64,000 bases of DNA, from positions 248,001-312,000 of the forward strand of contig CAVWFN010000009.1 in NCBI GenBank assembly GCA_963754285.1. Direction: 5' to 3'. The notes beneath the pieces were generated by a model. The model was not told where the DNA came from, ran no database searches, and worked only from the letters and a program-made list of their open reading frames with translations. The stretch's first letter is position 1. Every line of letters begins with the position of its first letter. This DNA comes from RYN-133 sp963754285. GTDB lineage: Bacteria > Actinomycetota > Actinomycetes > Mycobacteriales > Jatrophihabitantaceae. Of the stretch, positions 25,045-33,967 are shown piece by piece. The translations under genes were made by a program, and so were the position numbers.

Positions 25045-25075
25045 CTGATATCCGGGTGCTGCCCGGATGTATCAG
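25045..25075 (+). terminator. Hairpin downstream of the aldo/keto reductase
   Basis: Bases 45-56 and 62-75 of this segment (25045-25056 with 25062-25075) pair over 12 bp with a two-base bulge. It lies 15 bases past the stop codon. The stop itself sits in a CCCCTAGGGG palindrome (25024-25033). Confidence 0.45.
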
Positions 25076-25103
25076 GACGGGCCCGCGGCGTACCTGTTAG
25101 GAC

Positions 25104-25211
25104 ATGACCGCTGTACAACGCCGCGCAGTCGCGATGCAGATCGCGCAGCGCCGTGCGGACCGTGCGGTTCGCATCGTGCTGCGCGACGCCCGCACCCCAG
25201 CGCGCCAGTAG
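25104..25211 (+). CDS. Possible small basic peptide
   Basis: A 35-codon frame (ATG 25104 to TAG 25209-25211) encodes a strongly basic, Arg-rich peptide with a Q-x-x-A-x-R heptad-like helix. AGGA immediately precedes the ATG with very short spacing. No family recognised. It occupies most of the 195-base space between the aldo/keto reductase and the convergent exporter operon. It could be a real small protein or chance. Confidence 0.25.
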   Translation: MTAVQRRAVAMQIAQRRADRAVRIVLRDARTPARQ

Positions 25212-25225
25212 CCGGCCGCAGGTAA

Positions 25226-27200
25226 TCAGCCGCCGGGTCCGCCACCCGGCGGTCCTGATCCACCTACTGGTGGGCCGCTGCCCGTGCCGGTGAACCCGCC
25301 GAACGAACCGCGCCGGCTGGAATCGGTCGTGCTGGACGGAACGGCTGCGTCGATGTTGGCCAGGACGACCTGGTCCCCCGCCGACACGCCCGACGAGATC
25401 TGCGCGGTGTCGGCCCCGATAACGCCCACGGTGACTCGCTTCGTTGTCGCCGAACCGTTCGCGTAGACAGTCACTGTGCTGAGTGATCCGATCGTGTGCA
25501 GCGCCGAGATCGGGACGGTCACCACGTTGGCGGCACGGCCGACGTCGATCGCGACGCTCGCACCCATGCCGTCGTAGAGAGTGCGGTAGCGACGGCTCAG
25601 TTGAACCACGACCTGGTAGGTCGAACCGCTCCCCGTGCTGCTGGACGAGTTCGTCACGCCGACTGTGGCCACCATGGCCGGCACGCTCGCCGCGCGTCCG
25701 TCGACGGTCACCTGCGCGTGCTGACCGACCTTGACCTTGTCGATGTCAGCGAGCGAGATCGACACCGGGACGGTGAGAATTCCGTTGCCGGCGACGGTGA
25801 TCGTGTCCGACGACGACCCGGCATCGACCGCGGTCCCCTTGGTGACGCCGACCGCCGCAACTGTTCCAGTGACAGGGCTGCGCAGCGTCGCGTTGTGCAG
25901 GGACGCCTGATCGACCGCGAGGGAAGCCTTGGCCGCGTCGATCGACTTCACATCGGCGACCAGCTGTTGCGCAGTGATAGCGACGGAGGTCGAACCGTTC
26001 GACGCGCCGCTCGTCGTCGAGCTGGGGGTGCCGTTGCCCTGCGTGCCGTTCGAGGCTGTCGGCTCTGAGCTCGCGGGTGAGCTCGGGTACGAGGTCCCGC
26101 GTCCCGAGGTCGGCTGCGACGAGGGATGCGACGACGGCTGCGACGACGGCCGATCGGTCGGTTGACTCGTCGGTTGGGTCGTCGGCTGGGTGGTCGGCCC
26201 GCCGGAACCGGACAGTCCGTTGACGGCGGTGGTCGAACGACGCGATCGCGGAGTCGAGCGCGGACAACTGCGCGTCAATGACGTTCGAGGCCGCGGTGAC
26301 GGCCGAGACCGCCGACGCGCAATCGGCGCTCTTGACCAGCGCCGAGCGCACGATCGAGACGGTGTACTGCGTGCCGTCCGTAAGCCCGGTGAACGTGTAC
26401 CGATAGCCGCTGCCCGACAGTGTCTGCGGGTTGGCCGACCCGGTGTGTGCGAGCGTGCCATCGGTGTTCTCGAGAGTGACAACCGCCGGTTGGGCTCCGG
26501 TCGTCCCCGTGACCGTCGTGGTACTCCCCGCGGTGGTCGAGTAGGTCTCGGGCGTCGCCTCCGTACCGCTCGCGCACGCAGTGGCCAACGCGGTGACTGC
26601 GCTGTCCTGTCGCGCGGTCGCCGCGTCGAGCGCCTCCTGGGCGTGGACGAGGACGGCCTGAGCCTGCTTGACCACGGCAACCGGATTCGTCGAGTGCGTC
26701 GGTGTCACTGCCGCGAGCAACCGCACGTGCAGGCTCGAGGTCGTCAGTGCGGACGTGGTCGCCGTCGAGCCGCCCGAATCTGCCGCGCCCGACGTACTGG
26801 TCGTACCGGTGAGTTGGGCCTCGCGGTCGTCGGCGAGTTGCTGCCGGGCGCGGTCAACGCTCTCGCGGGCCGCGACGACGCTCGCGCGCAGAGTGTCCGG
26901 GTTCAGCGTCGCGACGGTCTCGCCGGCGTGCACGGCGTCGCCCACCCCGACACGCACCGACTGAACCGTGCCCGATGCTGCGAACCGAAGGACGTGGGTT
27001 CCCGATGCCGACAGTGTGCCGTCGGCGTCAACGGTCTCGGCAACATCACCGCGAGTCGCGGTGGCGAGGCGGTACGAGGTGCCGCCCTTGGTGCGCAACG
27101 CCCACGCCGTCCCGACGCCGCCGATCACGAGCACCAGGACACATGCGGCGACGAGGAACGCGCTTCGCCGTCGCACGCGCCTGCGCAAGAGGTCAGCCAC
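25226..27200 (-). pseudogene. MacA/HlyD-type membrane fusion protein with frame break (second adaptor)
   Basis: The gene starts at GTG 27200, overlapping the lipoprotein stop, with a basic N-terminus and one membrane segment (about residues 13-35), a biotinyl-lipoyl-like half (S-G-T-V-Q-S-V-R-V-G-V-G-D-A-V), a coiled region and a Ser/Thr-rich insert. The frame is lost near 26236 and the sequence continues one frame over with a P-T-T-Q-P repeat linker, the second lipoyl half (L-R-S-P-V-T-G-T-V-A-A-V) and beta-barrel domains to 25226. Total length is 3n+1; removing one A of the AA at 26236-26237 (plus strand) restores one protein of about 657 residues. It is either a broken gene or a base error. 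It is the last gene of the exporter operon. Confidence 0.8.
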
Positions 27201-28032
27201 GCGGACCGCCGAATGCGAATTGGTTGCATGACCCGCCGATTTTCGGGCTCAATGCGATCGACGTCGCGTGCACTGTGCCGTTGGTGGCGGTACTGCCCTG
27301 CGCCACCGCGCACAGGCCGACCTTGGCCGCCGAGTGGTCCGAGCGCCCGGTCGTCGTGTACTTCGTCGCGCTGCTCAGAACGACGCTCCGCGTGGCGGTC
27401 GATCCGCCTCGACTCATCGTGACGGTCACCGTGTCTCCCGAGATCTTCGTGACCTTGCCGGCGGCGAATCCACCGCGAGACAAGCCCGGCGCCCCGCTGG
27501 GCCGCGCGCCGCCGGGCGCGCCGCTCTGCCCGCCGACCGGTGCACCGGACGGCATCCCGCTCGGCCGGCCGGACGGGAAGCCGGACGGCCGACGGCCGAA
27601 TCCCCCGAAACCGCCCGCGGTGCACGAGCCCTTGCGGGCCGCGCTGATGCGCAACGTGCTCGCCTTGATCGTCGAGCCGGAACCCGTCCCGGCAGAAGAC
27701 GCCACAACGCACATGCCGACCTTGACCGCGGACCGGGTCGTCGCTTTCGTGAGCGTGAAGACCGTCTTGGCGCTGTACTGAACTGCGGTCTGCGTGCTCG
27801 TGCTCTGCACCTGCAGCGTGGTGCCCGCTATCTGCGCGATCTCGCCGGATGCCGCAGCATGCGGGCCGAACCCGCCGCCGGTCGATCCGCCGCGGAATCC
27901 TCCCGTCGGCGCGGCTGCCGCCGGTTGCTCGCCACTCCCGCCCGAGGACGACGCGCATCCCGCGACCAGCGCAACGGCTCCGACCGCTCCGATCACTGTC
28001 GCGGTACGGCGGGAAAGGGTGTTGCGGGACAT
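27193..28032 (-). CDS. DUF5666-like lipoprotein
   Basis: A 279-residue lipoprotein with signal peptide and lipobox L-V-A-G-C (Cys near residue 26). Two repeats of a small beta domain follow (about 60-140 and 190-275), each with G-x-I/V-x-x-I-x-G-x-T/D-x-x-V, K-V-G-x-C-V/A-V-A and a disulphide-suited Cys near its end; this resembles DUF5666. They are joined by a Gly/Pro/Arg-rich linker with repeated P-S-G motifs. The role is unknown; its place between the ABC transporter and the second adaptor suggests an exported accessory subunit. Gap to macB is 24 bases, overlap with the adaptor 8 bases. Confidence 0.75.
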   Translation of the reverse strand: MSRNTLSRRTATVIGAVGAVALVAGCASSSGGSGEQPAAAAPTGGFRGGSTGGGFGPHAAASGEIAQIAGTTLQVQSTSTQTAVQYSAKTVFTLTKATTRSAVKVGMCVVASSAGTGSGSTIKASTLRISAARKGSCTAGGFGGFGRRPSGFPSGRPSGMPSGAPVGGQSGAPGGARPSGAPGLSRGGFAAGKVTKISGDTVTVTMSRGGSTATRSVVLSSATKYTTTGRSDHSAAKVGLCAVAQGSTATNGTVHATSIALSPKIGGSCNQFAFGGPRG

Positions 28033-28056
28033 GACGCTCCTAGTTGTCGGGTCTGT

Positions 28057-29985
28057 TCACTCACTGCGCAGTGCATCGATCGGGGCCAGTCGCGCGGCGC
28101 GGCTGGCCGGGAACACGCCGAACACGAGGCCGATGGCGACGGCAACGGCGATCGCCCCGGCCAACGCCGTGCTCGACACGGTGATCGCGTTCGAGATGAA
28201 GTGCGGGAGCACGTGTGCTCCGACGATGCCGAGCGCGGCGCCGGCAAGTCCACCGACGAGGCCGAGCGTCGACGCCTCGACGAGGAATTGCCGACGGATC
28301 AGTCGGGGCGTTGCACCCAGCGCCTTGCGCAGGCCGATCTCGCGCGTCCGTTCAGAGACCGACACCAACATGATGTTCATGACCCCGATACCGCCCACGA
28401 GCAGTGACAGCGCGGCGATGCCACCGAGCAGGATCGTGAGGGTGCTGCTGACGGAGGTCGCCGTGCTCAACAACGAGTCCTGCGTCGTGATGGTGAAGTC
28501 GGCATCGCTGGTGTCGGTGATCGCGTGACGCGCCAGCAGGATCGCGTCGATCTCTTGGTAGGCCGCCGAGATGGTGCCGTTCGAGGTCGCGGCGACATAG
28601 ATCGTCGACAGTGCACTGCGCGACGTGCTCGTCGACAACCGTTGCGCTGCTGTCGTGAGCGGGACGATCGCCGTGTCATCGAGATTGCTGGACGAGTCCG
28701 AGCCGGCCGATGCGAGAACGCCCTTGACGGTGAACGAGATCCCGTCGATGGTGACCGACTGGCCCACCGGGTCGAAGCCACCGAACAACTCCTGCGCGGT
28801 CGTCGGACCGAGGACGACGGACGTCGCCGTGTCACGTTCGTCGGCGGCAGTGAGGAACGTGCCGTACTCGAGCTTGCGGGCTCGCACGGTGAGCCAGGAC
28901 GGCGTGCTCCCCACGACCGACGTCGTCCAGTTCGTGCTGCCGTAGTCGATCTCGAGTGAGCTGCTCTGCGCGGGCGCGACGGCGGCGATGTCCGGTGCTG
29001 CCGCCTTCGACGACAGCGCGGTGGCGTCCAGCGTCGTCAACGTCGATGCCGAGCCGAGCCCGCCGCGGATTCCGGACGAGCTCGTCGAACTCCCCGGCGA
29101 GACGATGAGCAGGTTGCTGCCGAGCGCATTGATCTGGTTGCTCACCGATTGTTTCGTGCCCTCGCCGAGCCCGACCGAGAGCACGACGGTCGCGATTCCG
29201 ATCAGGATGCCCAGCACGGTCAACCCGGACCGCAACCGGTGCGTGCGGATCGCCTGCAGTCCGGTGCGGACCGTCTCGGCCCAGTTCACCGCGCGCTCCT
29301 GGAGGTCGTGCTGGATCAGCCCGTCGAACACGCGCACGACCCGGCTCGCTCGCTTGGCGACATCGGCCTCGTGGGTGATGAGAACGATCGTGCGGCCCTG
29401 TGCGCAGAGCTCGTCGAGGAGCTCGAGCACCTCACCGGTCGCGTGCGAGTCGAGGTTCCCGGTCGGTTCGTCGGCCAGGATCATCGCGGGATCAGTCACC
29501 AGTGCACGAGCGATCGCGACGCGTTGCTGCTGACCGCCGGACAGCTCCCCCGGCCGGTGGTCGAGTCGGTCACCGAGCCCGACCCGCTCGAGCGCATTCA
29601 CCGCGCGCTCGCGGCGTGCTGTGCGAGGCACGCCGGCGTACGCGAGCGGCAGCTCGACGTTGCGCAAGGCAGTCAACGAGGCCAGCAGATTGAACTGCTG
29701 GAAAACGAAGCCGATCCGCCGATTGCGGATGTCGGCCAACGCGTTCTCGTCCAGTTCGGCGACGTTCTCGCCCGCGATCCGGTACATGCCCGAGGTGGCG
29801 ACATCGAGGCAGCCGAGGATGTGCATCAAGGTCGACTTGCCCGACCCCGACGGCCCGACGACCGCCACGTACTCGCCCTCGTCGACGCTCAGGCTGACTC
29901 CACGCAGCGCGGCCACCTGCAGTGCCGACGACCCGTACACCTTGTGCACGTCGTACATCGCGATGATGGGTTCGGCGTGCGTCAC
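28057..29985 (-). CDS. macB: MacB-type ABC transporter, fused ATPase and permease
   Basis: A 642-residue protein. Residues 1-230 are the ABC ATPase: Walker A G-P-S-G-S-G-K-S-T, signature L-S-G-G-Q-Q-Q-R, Walker B M-I-L-A-D-E-P-T-G-N-L-D-S. The C-terminal half has one membrane segment near 255-280, a large MacB-PCD periplasmic-type domain and three FtsX-like helices (E-R-T-R-E-I-G-L-R-K-A-L-G-A motif). MacB works as a mechanotransmission pump exporting macrolides, peptides or lipoproteins with a MacA adaptor. GTG 29985 overlaps the upstream adaptor stop by 4 bases. In a Gram-positive there is no TolC, so the adaptors probably span the wall. Confidence 0.93.
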   Translation of the reverse strand: MTHAEPIIAMYDVHKVYGSSALQVAALRGVSLSVDEGEYVAVVGPSGSGKSTLMHILGCLDVATSGMYRIAGENVAELDENALADIRNRRIGFVFQQFNLLASLTALRNVELPLAYAGVPRTARRERAVNALERVGLGDRLDHRPGELSGGQQQRVAIARALVTDPAMILADEPTGNLDSHATGEVLELLDELCAQGRTIVLITHEADVAKRASRVVRVFDGLIQHDLQERAVNWAETVRTGLQAIRTHRLRSGLTVLGILIGIATVVLSVGLGEGTKQSVSNQINALGSNLLIVSPGSSTSSSGIRGGLGSASTLTTLDATALSSKAAAPDIAAVAPAQSSSLEIDYGSTNWTTSVVGSTPSWLTVRARKLEYGTFLTAADERDTATSVVLGPTTAQELFGGFDPVGQSVTIDGISFTVKGVLASAGSDSSSNLDDTAIVPLTTAAQRLSTSTSRSALSTIYVAATSNGTISAAYQEIDAILLARHAITDTSDADFTITTQDSLLSTATSVSSTLTILLGGIAALSLLVGGIGVMNIMLVSVSERTREIGLRKALGATPRLIRRQFLVEASTLGLVGGLAGAALGIVGAHVLPHFISNAITVSSTALAGAIAVAVAIGLVFGVFPASRAARLAPIDALRSE

Positions 29986-31265
29986 GGCGTCGTCTGCCCG
30001 TTGCCGCCGCCCTGGAAGTTTCCGAAACCGCCGCCCGAGCCGCCACCAGGGAACTGGCCGTACCCACCGCCACCACCGGGATAGCCGTAGGTCGATCGCG
30101 ACCGTTCGGTCGTCGGCGTCGTGCCGGACGTGCGGGTGAAGGTCTGCAGGTACACCTGCTGACCGGACTTCAGCCCCGACTTGATCTGCGTGGTGCCGCC
30201 CGACGACAGCCCGGTCTTGACGCTGACCTTGGTCTTCGTGCCGTTGCGCGACACATAGACGTACGGCGTCGAGCTGTCGCGGTGGATCGCGAGGGTCGGG
30301 ACGGTCAGCACGTTGCTGACCGTCTTGTAGATGATCGAGACGGTCGCCGATTCGCCGTCATGAAGTCCGGACGGCGATCCGGTGACAGCGATCTCGACGG
30401 GATAGCTCGCCGATCCCGACGAGCTGTCCGACAGCACCGACACCGAGGTGACCACGCCGAACACCCGCCCCGTCGCGTTGTCGGTCGTCAGCTGCGCCTG
30501 GTCGCCCTTGCGCACCATCCCGACCTCGGTGTCATCGACTGTCGCGGCGACCGTCCATTTCTTCATGCCGATGACGACGAAGTCCGACGACGTGGACGAG
30601 GTCGACGACGTCGACCCCGTCGACGTCGAGTCGGAAGTGGCAGCGGAATTCGAACTCGACGACGACGAGTTGTTCGACGTGCTGCTGGTCGACCCACCCG
30701 CAGCGTCGCCCTTGCTGACGTTGACCGCCGCGACGGTGCCTGCGATCGGCGAGCGCAACACGGCGTCCCGCAGATTCGTGCGAGCCGCGGCCACCGAGCT
30801 GCGCGCCGTGGTGACCGAGATCTTGTCCGCGGCCAGTTGGGCGGCTGTCGTTGTGGACGTGTCCTGCGCCGTCGCCAGCGTCGCGCGCGCGTCGGCGAGA
30901 TCAGCGCGGGCCTGTGCGAGCGAGGCCTTCAGCGACAGCGTGGCGATGGTGCCGAGGATCTGACCCTTGCGCACCCGCTGTCCGGCCGACACGCGCACCG
31001 ACGTCACCGTCGCGCTGGAAGAGAAACTCAGGTCGTGCTCGTCAGCAGGGCTGATCGTGCCGGTGGTCGACACCGACTCCTGCACCGTCCCCGTCGAGAC
31101 GGTGACCAAGGAGGTCGACGCGGCGGCGGTCGACGTGCTGCCTCCCGACGCGGTGACCCGCTGGTAGGCGAAGATGCCGCCACAGATCAGCGCGACCACG
31201 ATCACCGCAGCCAGCCACGGACGCGCTGCCACCTGGCGGCGCGCAGCGAGCAACCCGTTCGTCAT
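29982..31265 (-). CDS. MacA/HlyD-type membrane fusion protein (first adaptor)
   Basis: A 427-residue adaptor: one membrane anchor at about residues 18-36, a lipoyl-like half (I-S-P-A-D-E-H-D-L-S-F ... V-S-A-G-Q-R-V-R-K-G-Q-I-L-G), a coiled hairpin, the second lipoyl half (L-R-S-P-I-A-G-T-V-A-A-V-N-V-S-K-G-D) followed by a Ser/Thr/Asn-rich insertion, then beta-barrel and membrane-proximal domains and a Gly/Tyr-rich tail. It couples the MacB pump to its substrate. GAGGAGA precedes the ATG. It is the first gene of the operon; direct repeats in the upstream region may bind a regulator. Confidence 0.9.
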   Translation of the reverse strand: MTNGLLAARRQVAARPWLAAVIVVALICGGIFAYQRVTASGGSTSTAAASTSLVTVSTGTVQESVSTTGTISPADEHDLSFSSSATVTSVRVSAGQRVRKGQILGTIATLSLKASLAQARADLADARATLATAQDTSTTTAAQLAADKISVTTARSSVAAARTNLRDAVLRSPIAGTVAAVNVSKGDAAGGSTSSTSNNSSSSSSNSAATSDSTSTGSTSSTSSTSSDFVVIGMKKWTVAATVDDTEVGMVRKGDQAQLTTDNATGRVFGVVTSVSVLSDSSSGSASYPVEIAVTGSPSGLHDGESATVSIIYKTVSNVLTVPTLAIHRDSSTPYVYVSRNGTKTKVSVKTGLSSGGTTQIKSGLKSGQQVYLQTFTRTSGTTPTTERSRSTYGYPGGGGGYGQFPGGGSGGGFGNFQGGGNGQTTP

Positions 31266-31340
31266 GCATCTCCTCGTCGCCGGTCGATGCGACGAAGGAT
31301 GGCGCGGAGAACCTCAGGCCCGAGCTATCGGAAGATCAAA

Positions 31341-31373
31341 CCGAAGTTAACGCTGCCTAAGACTCCGTTAAGG
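31341..31373 (-). promoter_or_regulatory. Direct repeats upstream of the exporter operon
   Basis: Read leftward, three segments beginning CTTAAC, CTTAGG and TTAACT recur at about 11-base spacing. Such spaced direct repeats are typical of OmpR/PhoB-type response-regulator sites. They lie 75-110 bases upstream of the first adaptor and just past the ecm stop. Confidence 0.3.
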
Positions 31374-31375
31374 CG

Positions 31376-33361
31376 TCACGAACGGGCTGCCTCGACGGCA
31401 TCGACGATGGCGCCGAGGACATCGGTGATCTCGAAGTCCTTCGGGGTGAAGACCCGCGCGACGCCGGCGTCACGAAGTCTCACCGCGTCGCGTTCGGGAA
31501 TGATGCCGCCGACCACCACCGGGACGTCGCTGAGCCCGGCCGAACGCAGTCCCTCGACGACCTCGGGGACGACCGACAGGTGCGAGCCGGACAGCACCGA
31601 CAACCCGACGACGTCGACGTCCTCTTCGACCGCGGCCGACACGATCTGGCTCGGTGTGAGCCGGATGCCGGAGTAGACGACCTCGAAGCCGGCGTCACGG
31701 GCCCGCACCGCGATCTGCTCGGCACCGTTCGAGTGGCCGTCCAGCCCGGGTTTGCCGACCAGGAACTTCAACGGACGACCGAGCTCCTCGCCGAGCGCAC
31801 GCACCCGCTGCTGTACCCCGGACAGCGAGCCGTCATGACCGCCGCCGCTTGCCTGCGCAACTCCGGTCGGCGGCCGGTACTCGCCGAATACCTCGCGCAG
31901 CACGTCGGCCCACTCGCCGATCGTCACACCGGCCCGCGCGCACGCCAGCGACGGTTCCATCAGGTTGGTGTCGGTCTTCGCAGCGTCACGAAGCGCCGTC
32001 AGCACCTGGTCGACGGTTGCGGCGTCGCGTTCCGAACGCCAGGTCGCGATGGCCTGCTTCGCGGCCTCCTCGACACCCTCGTCGACAGACAGGATGCCGC
32101 CGTCCTCGCCACCCTGCAGCGGGTTCGGTTCGGTGTCGGTGTACTTGTTGACGCCGACCACGACGTCCTCGCCCGACTCGATGCGCCGTCGGCGCAACGC
32201 CAGCGACGACACGAGCGACGACTTCAGATACCCCGACTCGACCGCGGCGACCGCCCCGCCCATCTCGAGAATGCGGTCGATCTCTTCGCGCGCGCCGGTC
32301 TTGATCTCGGCGACCTTCGCCTCGACGACAACGGATCCCTCGAACAGGTCTTCGTACTCGAGCAGGTCGGATTCGAAGGCGAGGATCTGCTGCATGCGCA
32401 GCGACCATTGCTGGTCCCACGCGCGCGGCAGCCCAAGGGCTTCGTTCCAGGCCGGCAGTTGCACCGCACGCGCACGAGCGCCCTTCGACATCGTGACCGC
32501 GAGCATTTCGAGCAGGATGCGGTAGACGTTGTTCTCCGGCTGCGCCTCGGTGAGCCCGAGCGAGTTGACCTGGACGCCGTAGCGGAACCGGCGTTGCTTC
32601 GCGTTCGTGACGCCGTAACGCGACTCGGTGATCTCGTCCCACAGTTCGCCGAACGCGCGCAGCTTGCACAGCTCCTCGATGAAACGCACGCCCGCGTTGA
32701 CGAAGAACGAGATTCGCGCGACTACGTCGCCGAACTTGTCGTCGTCGACCTGGCCCGATTCGCGCACCGAGTCGAGTACCGCGATTGCCGTGCACAGCGC
32801 GAACGCGACCTCTTGGACGGGCGTCGCTCCGGCCTCCTGCAGGTGATAGCTGCAGACGTTGATCGGGTTCCACTTCGGCACGTTCGCGACCGTGTAGGCG
32901 ATCATGTCGGTGATCAGTCGCAGCGACGGCCCGGGCGGGAAGACATACGTCCCGCGCGACAGGTACTCCTTGATGATGTCGTTCTGCGTCGTGCCGGACA
33001 GCTTCGTGAAGTCGGCCTCGTGCTCCTCGGCGACCGCGAGGTAGAGCGCCAGCAGATACATCGCCGGCGCGTTGATGGTCATCGAGGTGTTCATCTGTTC
33101 CATCGGAATGCCGTCGAACAGCGCGCGCACGTCGCCGATGTGCGAGACCGGCACACCCACCTTGCCCACTTCGCCGCGAGCCAGTTCGGCGTCCGGGTCG
33201 TACCCGGTCTGCGTCGGCAGGTCGAAGGCCACCGAGAGTCCGGTCTGGCCCTTGCTCAGGTTGCGGCGGTAGAGCGCATTGGACTCACCCGGCGACGAGT
33301 GGCCGGCGTAGGTCCGCATCAGCCAGGGGCGGTCGCGCGAGTCGTCCACGGGAAAAGGCAT
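31376..33361 (-). CDS. ecm: Ethylmalonyl-CoA mutase (MeaA family), with fused B12-binding domain
   Basis: A 661-residue AdoCbl-dependent mutase. The N-terminal catalytic barrel (about 1-520) starts with R-T-Y-A-G-H-S-S-P-G-E-S-N and has D-L-P-T-Q-T-G-Y-D-P-D and C-S-Y-H-L-Q-E-A-G, the MeaA/Ecm variants of the mutase motifs. The C-terminal cobalamin domain has the base-off signature D-G-H-S-N-G (DxHxxG), then S-V-L-S-G-S-H and V-V-V-G-G-I-I-P. It converts ethylmalonyl-CoA to methylsuccinyl-CoA after Ccr and epimerase. A perfect 16-bp palindrome lies 22 bases upstream of the ATG. MeaB and PduO in the window supply chaperone and cofactor functions. Confidence 0.93.
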   Translation of the reverse strand: MPFPVDDSRDRPWLMRTYAGHSSPGESNALYRRNLSKGQTGLSVAFDLPTQTGYDPDAELARGEVGKVGVPVSHIGDVRALFDGIPMEQMNTSMTINAPAMYLLALYLAVAEEHEADFTKLSGTTQNDIIKEYLSRGTYVFPPGPSLRLITDMIAYTVANVPKWNPINVCSYHLQEAGATPVQEVAFALCTAIAVLDSVRESGQVDDDKFGDVVARISFFVNAGVRFIEELCKLRAFGELWDEITESRYGVTNAKQRRFRYGVQVNSLGLTEAQPENNVYRILLEMLAVTMSKGARARAVQLPAWNEALGLPRAWDQQWSLRMQQILAFESDLLEYEDLFEGSVVVEAKVAEIKTGAREEIDRILEMGGAVAAVESGYLKSSLVSSLALRRRRIESGEDVVVGVNKYTDTEPNPLQGGEDGGILSVDEGVEEAAKQAIATWRSERDAATVDQVLTALRDAAKTDTNLMEPSLACARAGVTIGEWADVLREVFGEYRPPTGVAQASGGGHDGSLSGVQQRVRALGEELGRPLKFLVGKPGLDGHSNGAEQIAVRARDAGFEVVYSGIRLTPSQIVSAAVEEDVDVVGLSVLSGSHLSVVPEVVEGLRSAGLSDVPVVVGGIIPERDAVRLRDAGVARVFTPKDFEITDVLGAIVDAVEAARS

Positions 33362-33383
33362 GACTCACTGTATTTCAGCAAGG

Positions 33384-33399
33384 GTTACTCATGAGTAAC
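33384..33399. promoter_or_regulatory. Perfect palindrome between ecm and a phosphoribosyltransferase gene
   Basis: GTTACTCATGAGTAAC is a perfect 16-bp palindrome. It lies 22 bases upstream of ecm (leftward) and 39 bases upstream of the preferred start of the rightward gene. Its GTTACT/AGTAAC arms and 4-base spacing equal those of the site upstream of ccr. Confidence 0.6.
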
Positions 33400-33438
33400 G
33401 GATGTGGCGGAGTTCGCACGTCTGGCAGGCTCGCGAAG

Positions 33439-33942
33439 GTGGCCGCCCCGAGCACAGAACCGCGCGAAAACCTGACCTGGGAGCTGTTCGGCACCGCGGC
33501 GCGCGAGCTCGCCGTCGAGATCGACGCCGACGGCTACCGTCCCGACCTCGTGCTGGCGATCGCGCGCGGTGGGTTGTTCGTCGCCGGCGCCCTCGGCTAC
33601 GCGCTCGACGTGAAGAACCTGCACCTGGTCAACGTGGAGTTCTATACGGGCGTCGACGAGCGTCTCGACATGCCGGCGATGCTCCCGCCCGTCCCGAATG
33701 CGGTCGACCTGTCCGGCGCACGCGTGCTGATCGCCGACGACGTTGCCGACACCGGCGCCACGCTGCGGCTGGTCAAGGACTTCTGCGCCGACCACGTCGC
33801 CGAAGTGCGCTGTGCGGTCGTCTACGAGAAGGCACGGTCGTCGGTGAAGTGCGAATACGTCTGGCGCCACACCGACCTGTGGATCAACTTCCCGTGGTCG
33901 GTCGAACCGCCCGTGGTCGGTACGCGTAACAAGGACGCATGA
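33439..33942 (+). CDS. Phosphoribosyltransferase family protein
   Basis: A 167-residue PRTase-fold protein. The PRPP-binding motif is V-L-I-A-D-D-V-A-D-T-G-A-T, preceded by the P-D-L-V-L-A-I-A-R-G-G substrate loop. This form (R-E-N-L-T-W-E-L-F-G start) is close to the xanthine/guanine-type and uncharacterised actinobacterial phosphoribosyltransferases. GTG 33439 behind GAAGG is preferred because family proteins start here; an ATG at 33391 is in frame but falls inside the palindrome. It diverges from ecm; a metabolic link is not evident. Confidence 0.82.
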   Translation: MAAPSTEPRENLTWELFGTAARELAVEIDADGYRPDLVLAIARGGLFVAGALGYALDVKNLHLVNVEFYTGVDERLDMPAMLPPVPNAVDLSGARVLIADDVADTGATLRLVKDFCADHVAEVRCAVVYEKARSSVKCEYVWRHTDLWINFPWSVEPPVVGTRNKDA

Positions 33943-33967
33943 ACACGGCCTGCGCAGCGATCAACGG

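Noticed and set aside
28057..29985. FtsE-FtsX cell division pair
   Set aside because: ATPase and permease are one polypeptide with a MacB-type periplasmic domain, and HlyD-type adaptors flank it.
33362..33438. Cobalamin riboswitch upstream of ecm
   Set aside because: The intergenic space is far too short for a B12 riboswitch, and no B12-box sequence was seen. The palindrome explains the region better.
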